Shown: positions 46,925-55,820 of the stretch, piece after piece
How the letters are laid out: every line of letters starts with the position of its first letter
How positions within the stretch are numbered: the stretch's first letter is position 1
Source: Deltaproteobacteria bacterium
GTDB taxonomy: Bacteria; Desulfobacterota; Desulfomonilia; UBA1062
Length of the DNA stretch: 64,000 bases
Direction: 5' to 3'
Assembly (NCBI GenBank): GCA_018434685.1
Contig: JAHDOV010000003.1
Coordinates: forward strand, 278,302 to 342,301
The notes under the pieces: generated by a model
Database searches by the model: none
Told to the model about the DNA's origin: nothing
What the model saw: only the letters and a program-made list of their open reading frames with translations
Translations under genes and position numbers: made by a program

Positions 46925-48163
46925 TTAGAAACCGAACGAGAGGCGGGTGCCGAGTTCGTACGGATCGGCGTCGTTTGCGCCCTTGTAGGTTGCATCGCCG
47001 GCAAAGAGGTATGCGCCGACCACATCGAGCTTGAGGTTTTCCATGAGCGCGTAGGTGGCGATGAGGTCGATCTCGGTGCCGAGGACGCTGTCGCCGGCTG
47101 CATTATCCTCTGCCAGTTCGGCATACCAGAGGTCTGCGGTGAGGCTCAGCTTGTCCATGGGCTTCACGGTCACGCCGAGGTTGGCGGCCATGATGTTGCT
47201 GATCTGGTCTTCGGGAGAGTTTGCAGAAGCGCCCTCGTCAAAGATGCCGAGGCCCATGATCTCTGACCAGTAGTAGCTCTGGCCAGCGGGTACCCAGAAG
47301 GCGTCGTTGTCGACATCAACTGCATCGTCGTCGCCGGTGGCATAGAAGATCTGGCCGTGGATATCGAGGGCATTGACACCCACGCTGCCGCCCAGGGCTA
47401 CGAGGTAGGCAGAGGTGTCAGAGCTGCCGCCTGCTACGAGGTCAGCAGAACCGAACTGATAGATGCCGGTGAACCAGAGAGAAATGGCATCGAGCTCCAT
47501 GTCCACATCGGCGCCGAGGTAGTAGAGGTCGAATTCGTTGTAGTCTTCGAGCCATTCCGAGGCATCCTTGGAGGTGATCCACATGAAGATCGGCTGGACC
47601 GTTGCGCCGCCGAGCTTGAGCGACGGGTTGATGCCGTAGTAGTCGACGTCGAAGTCGTTCTTGCTTGTTACTTCGCCGGTTACATTATAGCCTTCGTAGG
47701 CCTTGAGCCAGAAAACAGGGATCGCCATGTCGCCGGCATTGTAGGTGAAGGTTGCGCCCGAGGCGTCGTCGTCCATTATGAAGCCGCGGTTCAGGACCTT
47801 GCCCTGGATACCGATCTTGGAGTTGACATTGCCGAGGGTGAAGTCCACGTAGGAATTCTTCACAACGATGTTTGCTGCATCAGCGCCGATGTCGCCGCCA
47901 TTGGTGTCACCCCATACATTGTTGAACTCGAACTTGTTGACGAACTTGAAGGCATCGCTGAACTTTGCGGTGTAGTAGAGCCTGGTCCTGGTGTCTACGC
48001 GCTGCAGGTCCTGCGATTCGCTCTGGTCCTCGCCGGCGAAATCCTGCTGCAGGATGGCCCGGGTGCGCATGTAGCCGCCGAAGATATTCTCCAACGCCAC
48101 TGCAGGGGTTGCAAACACACAGAAGAGCCCTGCTGCCAAAAGTAATACCATTAATTTCCTCAT
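46925..48163 (-). CDS. Outer-membrane porin
   Basis: 412 residues. The signal peptide (MRKLMVLLLAAGLFCVFATPAVA, cut near 23) is followed by a beta-barrel with repeated amphipathic strands (e.g. DTRTRLYYTAKFSDAFKFV) and a terminal SFGF ending in Phe. It is shorter than and not similar in sequence to the porin at 45013, so it is not a recent duplication. Acidic loops (DDDA, DVDNDAF) may bind cations. The substrate cannot be read. A good AGGGAGG precedes the ATG; the gene is monocistronic, with a sigma-54-type promoter upstream and its own terminator. Confidence 0.87.
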   Translation of the reverse strand: MRKLMVLLLAAGLFCVFATPAVALENIFGGYMRTRAILQQDFAGEDQSESQDLQRVDTRTRLYYTAKFSDAFKFVNKFEFNNVWGDTNGGDIGADAANIVVKNSYVDFTLGNVNSKIGIQGKVLNRGFIMDDDASGATFTYNAGDMAIPVFWLKAYEGYNVTGEVTSKNDFDVDYYGINPSLKLGGATVQPIFMWITSKDASEWLEDYNEFDLYYLGADVDMELDAISLWFTGIYQFGSADLVAGGSSDTSAYLVALGGSVGVNALDIHGQIFYATGDDDAVDVDNDAFWVPAGQSYYWSEIMGLGIFDEGASANSPEDQISNIMAANLGVTVKPMDKLSLTADLWYAELAEDNAAGDSVLGTEIDLIATYALMENLKLDVVGAYLFAGDATYKGANDADPYELGTRLSFGF

Positions 48164-48332
48164 CCTAAATTCCTCCCTATGTTTTTTTCTTGTCTTCTTA
48201 ACAGATAGATATCATGTGTCCAGATCGTGCCCGGAGATGCTCTGTCGATAGAGCTAAAATTCTCTCTTTCACTATCATATCCCGCAGTTCTGCCTCATAA
48301 TTTATAGTATCCATTTGAATGTATGCAAGATA

Positions 48333-48349
48333 AGCAACTTGTGTGCCAA
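48333..48349 (-). promoter_or_regulatory. Sigma-54 promoter of the second porin gene
   Basis: The minus strand reads TTGGCACACAAGTTGCT, a full match to the -24/-12 consensus (GG opposite 48347-48346, GC opposite 48335-48334, correct spacing). The expected start is near 48323, leaving a leader of about 160 nt. Confidence 0.85.
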
Positions 48350-48400
48350 TATAAAAAAACCATGATATCTTGTGGTTATGCGAGGCTGACCTGTGCAGGT

Positions 48401-48416
48401 GTTGTAGAAATACAAC
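48401..48416. promoter_or_regulatory. Palindromic upstream activator site, porin 2
   Basis: GTTGTA (48401-48406), GAAA, TACAAC (48411-48416). The centre is about 61 bp upstream of the -24 GG, within 1 bp of the spacing at the first porin promoter. Confidence 0.65.
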
Positions 48417-48549
48417 GCACGCCGCTCACGACTGAGGTAAAAATAAAACAGGGAATTAGGACCTTGACCTTTGGAAGGAGTTTTGAGAAAGGGTAGGTAC
48501 ACGCTACAGGCACCGGCTCAAAAAATGTGATCCGACAAGGGGATAACGC

Positions 48550-49446
48550 ATGTACAGGAATATCGCACTACTCGTTACGGCTTTCGGTTTCGTCATGATA
48601 AGCGGCTGTGCCGAGCTCGATCAGCTCCAGGTGAACAGGGGGGTGCAGGACAATGTATTCTCTTCGACGTCCCCGAGGCTCGAGCTCAGGATAGACCCTT
48701 CGCTCAAGCTCATGGCAGAGGTGAAAGAGGACAGGGCGCCTGCGAAAAACAGCATCCGGAACGATCCCATGGAGAACGCCTCCACGCACCTCTCCTATAT
48801 ATTCGGGGATGAAAGTAACGGCGTCGTGGTGAGACGGGGGGTCATCATCAGGACCCGCACCGTTACGGGCGACCCCAACCAGGCGGGCGAACCGGACCTG
48901 CCGGAGAAGAGAAACGAGCTCGTCTCGGGGATGACGAAGATCCTCGGGGATGAGTACCAACACTATACCGTGGCAAGCGACAACCTCTTTACCGATGAGG
49001 AGCGGCGGGCATTGACCGGACGGGACATCTCCGGGTGCCTCCTGGTCAAGGGGCTCGAGAGGGACTTCGGGCTCGGCAGCAAATCACTTGTGCAGATCCT
49101 CTATTTCGAGCGCATCCCGGCATCAGAAGTCACAGCGCAGTGCGGCTCCTGGCAGGACGCTTCGGCATTGACCGATGAGCAGGACAGATTCCTGGGTGCC
49201 TTTCTGGACAGGAGCTTCCAGGGGGTCCGCTTTGTGAAGGGCAGCGAGGTGACCGATGCGACCGCAAAGTATGTGGACCGCGAGCAGAAGGGGGATGCTG
49301 AGGCTGAAAAAGCGCTGCCTCCTGCCGGCCCTGACGGCGGCGATATCGAGAAGAGGCTTCAGGTCCTGAAGAACCTGCGGGACAAAGACCTGATAACCCA
49401 GGACGAGTACGAGCGCAAGAAGCTGGAGATCCTCGAGGGATTGTAG
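48550..49446 (+). CDS. Lipoprotein with C-terminal SHOCT-like domain
   Basis: 298 residues. The signal peptide ends in the lipobox ISGC (Cys about 20). The middle (about 30-235) is a mixed alpha/beta domain I do not recognise. The last 34 residues (DIEKRLQVLKNLRDKDLIT, then QDEYERKKLEILEGL) match the SHOCT short oligomerisation domain. No +2 Asp inner-membrane retention signal is visible after the Cys (Ala-Glu follow), so outer-membrane placement is likely. AAGGGG precedes the ATG. It is a single gene between the porins and phosphomannomutase; function unknown. Confidence 0.8.
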   Translation: MYRNIALLVTAFGFVMISGCAELDQLQVNRGVQDNVFSSTSPRLELRIDPSLKLMAEVKEDRAPAKNSIRNDPMENASTHLSYIFGDESNGVVVRRGVIIRTRTVTGDPNQAGEPDLPEKRNELVSGMTKILGDEYQHYTVASDNLFTDEERRALTGRDISGCLLVKGLERDFGLGSKSLVQILYFERIPASEVTAQCGSWQDASALTDEQDRFLGAFLDRSFQGVRFVKGSEVTDATAKYVDREQKGDAEAEKALPPAGPDGGDIEKRLQVLKNLRDKDLITQDEYERKKLEILEGL

Positions 49447-49600
49447 GGCAGTGCCCGTGCCGGGTGACGCCGTTTGCGCTACAGATCCGCCCGGCCACGG
49501 CCGATAGAGTGTCTATGAACAGGGTTGGGATCTGTGCGGCAGGTCCTTTTTGGAGCAGGAGCCCGAACACCTGTTCAGTGCAGATAATACCGGAGGTGAC

Positions 49601-50962
49601 ATGAATCCGCAGGTCTTCAGGGAATACGATATACGGGGCGTTGTGAACAGTGACCTGGATGATGACTTCGTCCGGAGGTTTTCCCGGGCAATGGGCGTCT
49701 ACTGGGCAGGGCACGGCGTGAAGCGTGTCTCTGTGGCAATGGATGCGCGGCTGAGCTCGCCCGGGTTCCATGACATCCTCATAGAGGGGATCACACATAG
49801 CGGGATCGATGTGTATGATCTCGGCATGGTGCCGACCCCGGTGATGTACTTTTCCCTCTTCCGGCTCGACCTCGACGGCGGCATCCAGGTGACCGGCTCC
49901 CACAACCCTGCCGACAACAACGGTTTCAAGATAGCGCTCGGCAAGTCCACCATCTACGGAGGAGAGATACGCGCCATACAGGCCATCATGGAGCAGGGCA
50001 GAACCATCAGCGGCACGGGGACGGTACAGGGATACGACATCATCCCCGAGTACGTGGGTGATATCATCTCCAGGATACACTCCTGCCCGCGCAGGCTCAG
50101 GGTGATCGTCGATCCGGGTAACGGCGTGGGAGGGCCCACGGCCATGGCGGTGTGCACTGCGCTCGGCATGGATGTGCGGGGGATCTGCCTCGAACCCGAC
50201 GGCACGTTCCCGAATCATCATCCGGATCCCACCACGGTCGAAGGCCTGGCCATGCTCAGGCATGAGGTCCTCCGGCAGGGGGCCGACCTGGGCATCGGGC
50301 TCGACGGGGATGCAGACCGGATCGGGGTGATCGATGCACGGGGCGCCACCGTGTACGGAGACATGATCACCACGATCCTCGCCAAGGATATCCTGAGCCG
50401 CGCAAAGGGTGAGAAGATCATCGGCGAGGTCAAGTGCTCCAAGGTCTTCTTCGACGAGGTGAAAAAGGCAGGCGGCATCCCCATCATGGGCAAGGTGGGG
50501 CATTCGCCCATGAAGGCGCGGCTCCTCGAGGAACAGGCTGCCCTGGCAGGTGAGATGAGCGGTCACATCTTCTTCAATGACCGGTGGTATGGGTTCGACG
50601 ATGCGGTCTATGCCGCCGCGCGGCTCCTCGAGGTGCTCTCTGCGCAGGAGAACCCGCAATCAATATTCGACGGCCTGCCGAAGGTAGAGAACACACCGGA
50701 GATCAGGATCGCGTGTCCGGACGGGATAAAATTCGAGGCCGTGGATGCGTTCAAGTCGTATGCGAGGGGTGCCTATGACGACTGCGTGGATATCGACGGG
50801 GTGAGATTCACCCGGGGGGATGCATGGGGCCTGGTGAGGCCGTCCAACACCCAGCCGGTCATCGTGCTGCGGTTTGAGGCGAGAAACGCCGAAACCCTTG
50901 CCGCCCTGGAAGGAGACACGAGGCACCGTCTCGATGGGATTATCGGGGAACTGGCGCCGTAG
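49601..50962 (+). CDS. Phosphomannomutase/phosphoglucomutase
   Basis: A 453-residue alpha-D-phosphohexomutase of the ManB/AlgC type. The phosphoserine is Ser100 in TGSHNP, the metal loop is GLDGDADR (near 235-242), the sugar loop is GEMSGH, and the phosphate-binding RPSNTQP lies near the end. It supplies hexose-1-phosphates for LPS and exopolysaccharide. ATG 49601 has CGGAGGTG upstream; the in-frame codon at 49550 would add 17 non-conserved residues. Confidence 0.95.
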   Translation: MNPQVFREYDIRGVVNSDLDDDFVRRFSRAMGVYWAGHGVKRVSVAMDARLSSPGFHDILIEGITHSGIDVYDLGMVPTPVMYFSLFRLDLDGGIQVTGSHNPADNNGFKIALGKSTIYGGEIRAIQAIMEQGRTISGTGTVQGYDIIPEYVGDIISRIHSCPRRLRVIVDPGNGVGGPTAMAVCTALGMDVRGICLEPDGTFPNHHPDPTTVEGLAMLRHEVLRQGADLGIGLDGDADRIGVIDARGATVYGDMITTILAKDILSRAKGEKIIGEVKCSKVFFDEVKKAGGIPIMGKVGHSPMKARLLEEQAALAGEMSGHIFFNDRWYGFDDAVYAAARLLEVLSAQENPQSIFDGLPKVENTPEIRIACPDGIKFEAVDAFKSYARGAYDDCVDIDGVRFTRGDAWGLVRPSNTQPVIVLRFEARNAETLAALEGDTRHRLDGIIGELAP

Positions 50963-50988
50963 TCTCGCGGTACTGAAAAGAGAACCTG

Positions 50989-51017
50989 TTGCATCGGCCG
51001 GCCATATACGCTATGGT
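50989..51017 (+). promoter_or_regulatory. Possible promoter of the SH3-domain protein gene
   Basis: TTGCAT (50989-50994) and TATGGT (51012-51017) are 17 bp apart, with the start about 30 nt before the ATG at 51055. Both boxes are imperfect. Confidence 0.35.
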
Positions 51018-51054
51018 CGGATAAACATAAAAGGTGAATTTGAGAGGACAGGTG

Positions 51055-51732
51055 ATGATGCGACGCAGTATGATGATATTCCTTGTTTGCCTGGTGTTCA
51101 CCGTGGCCCCACTCCTTGCGGCCAATGCAAAGGGCGTGTATATCCGGGACTGGATCACCATCTCCGTACGATCAACTCCGAGTGAGGCTGCCAGGACCAT
51201 AGGGCTCGGGAATACCAATGATTTCCTCGAGGTCATCGAGGAACAGGAAGACTGGACCAAGGTCAGAACCCCCGAGGGCAAGGAAGGCTGGGTCCAGAAC
51301 CGCTACCTCACGAAACAGACGCCCAAGGCCCTGATCATCGATCAGCTCAACGAGAAGGTGAAGTCGTTGACAGAGAACAACCTGACGTTGCGCGAGGAGA
51401 ACAAGCAGCTCCAGAAGGAAAATCGCGAGCGCAGCTACAAGATGAGCTCCTCATCGAAAGAGATCGAAAAGATCCAGAAGGACTACGAAGACCTGAAGAC
51501 GGCATCCAGCGACTATCTCGAACTGAAAAAGGCATACGAGAAGCTGCAGCAGGAGAATATCGGCCAGACGGAAAAGGTGGATCTCCTGGCAAAAGAGAAC
51601 AGCAGACTCAAGACCTCCGAGCGGCTCATATTCACCCTCATCGGGGGCGCGTTCATCATCATCGGACTGGTCATCGGTGTATTGCTCCAGCTCATGAGGG
51701 CCCGGCCGAAAAAGGCGGGGTATAAATTCTAA
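51055..51732 (+). CDS. SH3-domain and membrane-anchor protein (TIGR04211/YgiM-like)
   Basis: 225 residues. The signal peptide (about 1-24) is followed by a bacterial SH3 domain (about 27-90, ISVRSTPS... GWVQNRYL), a long coiled coil (about 95-190) and a C-terminal membrane helix (about 194-215) with a basic tail RARPKKAGYKF. The same order defines the YgiM family, whose SH3 domain faces the periplasm and may bind peptidoglycan. Two ATGs are in tandem (51055, 51058) after AGAGGACAGG. Function beyond topology is unknown. Confidence 0.85.
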   Translation: MMRRSMMIFLVCLVFTVAPLLAANAKGVYIRDWITISVRSTPSEAARTIGLGNTNDFLEVIEEQEDWTKVRTPEGKEGWVQNRYLTKQTPKALIIDQLNEKVKSLTENNLTLREENKQLQKENRERSYKMSSSSKEIEKIQKDYEDLKTASSDYLELKKAYEKLQQENIGQTEKVDLLAKENSRLKTSERLIFTLIGGAFIIIGLVIGVLLQLMRARPKKAGYKF

Positions 51733-51749
51733 CAGGGACGAACGTACGC

Positions 51750-52730
51750 ATGCTGAAAAAATACGAGCGATTGTGTGAACGGGTAACCATCAAGGGGATC
51801 TTGAAGGCCAGGTCTGCGATTTCCCACTATATCAACAAGACCAACCTCATCTACTACTCGGAGCTGAGCAGGCTCATCGGGTGCGATGCCTTTGTCAAAC
51901 ACGAAAATCACCTGCCCACGGGATCGTTCAAGATACGCGGGGCCATGAATTTCTTCCACAACATCAGGAAGGAAGAGGTGGAGCACGGGGTGCTCGTTTC
52001 CACGAGGGGAAACCACGGTCTTGCCATGGCCTGGGCTGCCCGGTGGTACAACATCCCCTGCACGGTCGTGGTGCCTGAGAACAACAATCCCGAGACAAAC
52101 CGGACCATCGAGAGCTTCGGGGCAGAGCTGATCGAGCATGGGCATGATTTCTACGATGCCCAGTTCTACTGCGACGAGCTCGTCGCCGCTGCAGGGTATT
52201 ATTACGTGGAGCAGGGGAACGAACCCGATATGCTCAACGGTATCGGGACCATGGGCCTGGAGATATTCGAGGATATGCCGGATGTGGATGCGATCATCTG
52301 CCCCATCGGCGGGGGAGCGGGCTGTGCATCGCTGCTGAGGGTTGCCCAGGCCGTCAATCCCGCAGTGGAGATCATCGGAGTACAGGCAGCCAATGCCCCG
52401 GCGTTTTACGAGTCGCTCCACAAGGGAGACTGGACCGTCCTGGACAGGGCAGACACCATTGCCGACGGACTCGCTGCGCGCAGCGTCTTCCAGCTCCCGT
52501 ACGTGATCATGAAGGATCACGTCAGAGACGTTGTTCTCCTGGACGAGGACGAGATCCTCGAGGGGATCCGCCAGGCGCTCATCACGACCCACAACCTTGC
52601 GGAAGGCGCGGGAGCGGCTTCCATCATGGCAGCCCTGAAGATCCGTGAGCGGCTCGCCGGCAAGAAGGTGGTCCTGATCATGTCTGGCGGGAATCTGGAC
52701 CGGAAGCAGCTCGAACTGGCCCTGGCCTAA
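51750..52730 (+). CDS. PLP-dependent threonine dehydratase / serine racemase-like enzyme
   Basis: A 326-residue fold-type II PLP enzyme. The PLP lysine is Lys61 in GSFKIRGA, the phosphate loop is GGGAGCAS (near 187-194), and the C-terminal LIMSGGNLD closes the site. It lacks the ACT regulatory domains of biosynthetic IlvA, so it resembles catabolic threonine/serine dehydratases or racemases. Such enzymes yield 2-oxobutyrate or pyruvate, possible substrates of the convergent oxidoreductase. It overlaps that operon's last gene by 4 bp, stop to stop. Family sure; substrate inferred. Confidence 0.87.
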   Translation: MLKKYERLCERVTIKGILKARSAISHYINKTNLIYYSELSRLIGCDAFVKHENHLPTGSFKIRGAMNFFHNIRKEEVEHGVLVSTRGNHGLAMAWAARWYNIPCTVVVPENNNPETNRTIESFGAELIEHGHDFYDAQFYCDELVAAAGYYYVEQGNEPDMLNGIGTMGLEIFEDMPDVDAIICPIGGGAGCASLLRVAQAVNPAVEIIGVQAANAPAFYESLHKGDWTVLDRADTIADGLAARSVFQLPYVIMKDHVRDVVLLDEDEILEGIRQALITTHNLAEGAGAASIMAALKIRERLAGKKVVLIMSGGNLDRKQLELALA

Positions 52731-53644
52731 TCCTGGGCGGATTCCTCCTGGGTTACCGAATAGCCTTCCCAGCGGGCGTTGACCTCTTCCTGTATCTGCC
52801 CGATCTTCTCATCGGTGAGAATCTTGAACCGGCCCTGTGACTTGAAGTAGTCTGCCACCGGAAGGAGCTTTCTCTTCTCGCGGAGTTTTGCCGACGCACC
52901 GGTCAGGCGCATAACGGAGTTTTCCACCTCGTAGAGTTCGTACAAGCCGGTCTCCACCGCGAGCTTTCCCACCTTGACCGCATAGCGGGGCTGAAATCCC
53001 CAGCCCGGGGGACACGGCGTGTGGATGTGTATGTATTTGACGCCGTCAAAGGTGAGCGCCTTGGTGATCTTGTCAAAGAGATCGAGCGGGTAGGATGCCG
53101 AGCACGTTGCCACGTACGGAATCCCGTGTGCAGCCATAATGGCCGGAACATCCTTTTTCTGCTGGAGCTTTCCCTTGATGGGGGTGTTCGAGGTCAGGGC
53201 GCCCATCGGGGTCGTGCCGGAACGCTGCACCCCGGTGTTCATGTATGCCTCGTTGTCGTAGCAGATGAAGAGGAAGTTGTCACCCCGCTCACAGGCACCC
53301 GAGAGCGCCTGCAGGCCGATATCGCTCGTTCCGCCGTCACCGGCCCATCCCACCACGTTGATATCCTTCTTCTTGAGGGCCTTGAGCGCGCCGAGCAGGC
53401 CGGTTGCCGCTGCAGCGGTCGAGGCAAAGGTCACGTTCAGGCTCGGCAGTTTTGTCGCTGCAATGGGATAGAGACCCTGGAGAACGGTCAGGCAGCTTGG
53501 AGGGACCACGATGATGGTATTTTTCCCGAGGGCCTTGAGCCCGACACGGTAGGCGATCCCGAGCGCGCACCCGGCGCATGCCCTGTTGCCGGGATGAACG
53601 AGTTCTTCTTCCGGCAGGCTCAAGATGGTTGTTTTCGCTTGCAT
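52727..53644 (-). CDS. 2-oxoacid:ferredoxin oxidoreductase, beta (TPP) subunit
   Basis: 305 codons including the stop. The N-terminal HPGNRACAGCALG binds the cluster or TPP edge, and GWAGDGGTSDIGLQALSGACERGDNF is the TPP motif (first part GWAGDGGTSDIG). It pairs with the alpha subunit in the POR/VOR class that oxidises pyruvate or branched 2-oxoacids to acyl-CoA with ferredoxin reduction. ATG 53644 follows AGGAGAG and lies 11 bp after the alpha subunit. An in-frame extension to 53713 would overlap the alpha gene. Substrate specificity cannot be fixed. Confidence 0.92.
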   Translation of the reverse strand: MQAKTTILSLPEEELVHPGNRACAGCALGIAYRVGLKALGKNTIIVVPPSCLTVLQGLYPIAATKLPSLNVTFASTAAAATGLLGALKALKKKDINVVGWAGDGGTSDIGLQALSGACERGDNFLFICYDNEAYMNTGVQRSGTTPMGALTSNTPIKGKLQQKKDVPAIMAAHGIPYVATCSASYPLDLFDKITKALTFDGVKYIHIHTPCPPGWGFQPRYAVKVGKLAVETGLYELYEVENSVMRLTGASAKLREKRKLLPVADYFKSQGRFKILTDEKIGQIQEEVNARWEGYSVTQEESAQD

Positions 53645-53655
53645 GAACTTCTCTC

Positions 53656-54861
53656 CTATAGTTTCAGGCCGATCCACCTGAGTTCGTCGACATTGTCCTG
53701 CACTTCGGTGCACGATTGCCGGAACGCGTCATGCAGGTCCCGGGTCGTGATCTCTCTGCCCCCGAGTCCCAGGATATAGTTCAGCACGAAGGGGCGTCGG
53801 CCGCTGCCGTCGATGCCCTGATAGAGGGCTGATTTGATATCTGCGCAGAGCGGCCCCTGGTACCCGTAGCTCAGTGCCTTTTCGAACACCGCCACCCCCC
53901 TGCAGCCCCTGAGCGTCTTGGCAATGATGGCGGCAGGGAACGGACGGTACAGGTTCACGCTCAAGACTCCCGCCCTGATCCCCTCGTCTCTCAGGCTGTC
54001 TGCGACGTCCCGGAGATGATAGGACAGCGAGCCGATGCCCACGGCGATGAATTCTGCATCGTCACACCGGTAGGATTCGATGAACGGGTTTCCTCCGCGG
54101 CCGAAGATTTCCTTGAAGCGGGTTTCCACCCGGGCGAGCGCCTGTGTGGACGAGCGCATGTCTTCCTGGAGGAAATGGCGGATCTCCATATAGCCATGGG
54201 CCTGATTTCCGTGGATGTCGCTGCGGACATCAGGCAGCGTCACCGTGTTGAGGTTTGCCGGGGTGTGCGGATCGAGGGCATAGGGCGGTTTGTACGGAGG
54301 GAGGAATCTGTCCACCACGGCCGTCTCGGGCACATCGAAGGGCATGTACGTATGCGAGAGGAGGTAGCCGTCATAACAGACCATGACCGGGACCATCACC
54401 TCTTCGGCCAGACAGAAGGCCTTGATGACCGAATCTATGATCTGCTGATGGTCGTTCGCATACATCTGGATCCAGCCGGTATCCCGCTGGGACATGGAGT
54501 CCTGGTGATCGTTCCAGACGGTCCAGGGTGCGCCCACGCCCCGGTTTACCACACACATGACAATGGGGAGCCTGGCGCCCGCAGCCCAGTGGATCTGTTC
54601 GTGCATGTACAGCAGGCCATTTGCCGAGGTGGCCGTGAACGATCGTGCGCCGGCGGACGATGCCGCTATGCAGACGGCGAGCGCGCTGTGCTCGCTTTCA
54701 ACCGGGATGTACTGGGCCTCCATATCTTCTGCTTCGATGAATTCCGAGAGTTTTTCCGTCAGCGGTGTCTGGGGGGTGATGGGATATGCGGCAACTACCT
54801 GAGCCCGTGAGAGTTTCACCCCTAAGGCGGCAGCAACATTTCCGGATTCTATGATTTGCAT
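53656..54861 (-). CDS. 2-oxoacid:ferredoxin oxidoreductase, alpha subunit
   Basis: 401 residues. The N-terminal region has SGNVAAALG, AAYPITPQTPLTE and PVESEHSA, the conserved pyrimidine-binding segments of POR alpha; TATSANGLLYM follows near 77. The C-terminal part has the domain II segment GVLSVNLYRPFPA. The subunit is normal in length for the heterotetrameric enzyme. It starts 4 bp after the delta subunit gene. Confidence 0.93.
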   Translation of the reverse strand: MQIIESGNVAAALGVKLSRAQVVAAYPITPQTPLTEKLSEFIEAEDMEAQYIPVESEHSALAVCIAASSAGARSFTATSANGLLYMHEQIHWAAGARLPIVMCVVNRGVGAPWTVWNDHQDSMSQRDTGWIQMYANDHQQIIDSVIKAFCLAEEVMVPVMVCYDGYLLSHTYMPFDVPETAVVDRFLPPYKPPYALDPHTPANLNTVTLPDVRSDIHGNQAHGYMEIRHFLQEDMRSSTQALARVETRFKEIFGRGGNPFIESYRCDDAEFIAVGIGSLSYHLRDVADSLRDEGIRAGVLSVNLYRPFPAAIIAKTLRGCRGVAVFEKALSYGYQGPLCADIKSALYQGIDGSGRRPFVLNYILGLGGREITTRDLHDAFRQSCTEVQDNVDELRWIGLKL

Positions 54862-54865
54862 TGCC

Positions 54866-55171
54866 CTACTTGTCCTCCTTGATGAAGCTGGCTTCCTCCA
54901 CCATGGTGATCGCCTTGGTGGGGCATTCCTCGGCGCATATCCCGCAGCCCTTGCAGTATTCGTAGTCTATCGTGGGCGGGATGCTTCGTGATATCACCCC
55001 GTCCGGGCAGTAGAGCCAGCACATGTAGCACGCCGGGGTGCCGCGTTTGGCCGGGATACAGATCTGCGGGTCCAGGACAGGGCGGAGGATTCTCCATGAG
55101 CCTGTCTTGCCGGCATCTCCCGGTCCGTTTGTGCTGTGCGAAATTTTCCGGCAGTAGTCATTGCCCATCAT
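54866..55171 (-). CDS. 2-oxoacid:ferredoxin oxidoreductase, delta (ferredoxin) subunit
   Basis: 101 residues with two [4Fe-4S] sites. The second is regular (CKGCGICAEECP). The first is irregular: Cys in QICIP, then a 9-residue gap before CYMCWLYCP, so the first Cys-x2-Cys spacing is expanded. It passes electrons from the catalytic subunits to ferredoxin. The start overlaps the gamma stop by 4 bp. Confidence 0.92.
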   Translation of the reverse strand: MMGNDYCRKISHSTNGPGDAGKTGSWRILRPVLDPQICIPAKRGTPACYMCWLYCPDGVISRSIPPTIDYEYCKGCGICAEECPTKAITMVEEASFIKEDK

Positions 55172-55731
55172 GAGCCTCCGATGACGGTATTTTCATAGGC
55201 GAGCATGGCCGAGCGGGCGTTTTCCCGGGGCCTTCTTCCGCGGAATTCCTCCTCGATGGCCTTGAGAAGCGTATCCATGTCCGTGAGTTCGGTCGCCCTG
55301 GCGAATGAGCCGATAATGCCGCTGTTGACCACTCCCTGGGGCAGCCCGGCCTTCATTGCCAGGTCTGTCACGTCGGCCACCGCTATCCGTGCCCCGTTAT
55401 GCCGGTAGGCATCGACGTGCCGGGGTGTGTTGACGATAATGAGCCCGTCGGGTTTCAGCCCGGCGGTGATAGCCGATTCCTCCAGGAGCAAATGATCCAG
55501 GACGATGATGATATCCGGATACTGGGTGGGAGAAAGGTCGTAGATTCGTTTTTTCGATAATTTCAGCGAGGTGAATACCGGGGCACCCCTGCGTTCGGTG
55601 CCGAAGGTGGGTACCATGACGACGCCGGGAAAACCGGTGCTGAACGTTGCCTTTGCAACGATCTTCGCTGCGGTGATCGCGCCCTGTCCACCCCTGCCGT
55701 GCCATCTGATCTCGATTAAATCGCTCTTCAT
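55168..55731 (-). CDS. 2-oxoacid:ferredoxin oxidoreductase, gamma subunit
   Basis: 187 residues. The start IEIRWHGRGGQGAITAAKIVAKA is the gamma-subunit signature (first 20 residues), with TFGTERRGAPVFTSLKL following. It binds the CoA side of the enzyme. I chose ATG 55731; an in-frame reading from 55854 would run through the predicted promoter. First gene of the gamma-delta-alpha-beta operon. Confidence 0.93.
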   Translation of the reverse strand: MKSDLIEIRWHGRGGQGAITAAKIVAKATFSTGFPGVVMVPTFGTERRGAPVFTSLKLSKKRIYDLSPTQYPDIIIVLDHLLLEESAITAGLKPDGLIIVNTPRHVDAYRHNGARIAVADVTDLAMKAGLPQGVVNSGIIGSFARATELTDMDTLLKAIEEEFRGRRPRENARSAMLAYENTVIGGS

Positions 55732-55791
55732 AGTATGCCTGCCATCGATCAGACTTGTTTCCTGCCTTGCGGAAGGGTTCTGATCACGTTT

Positions 55792-55820
55792 TCTGTAGCT
55801 TGGGACTTGCCCTGTGTCAA
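55792..55820 (-). promoter_or_regulatory. Promoter of the oxidoreductase operon
   Basis: On the minus strand a consensus TTGACA (55820-55815) and TACAGA (55797-55792) are separated by 17 bp; the start would be near 55785, about 54 nt before the ATG. Confidence 0.5.
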
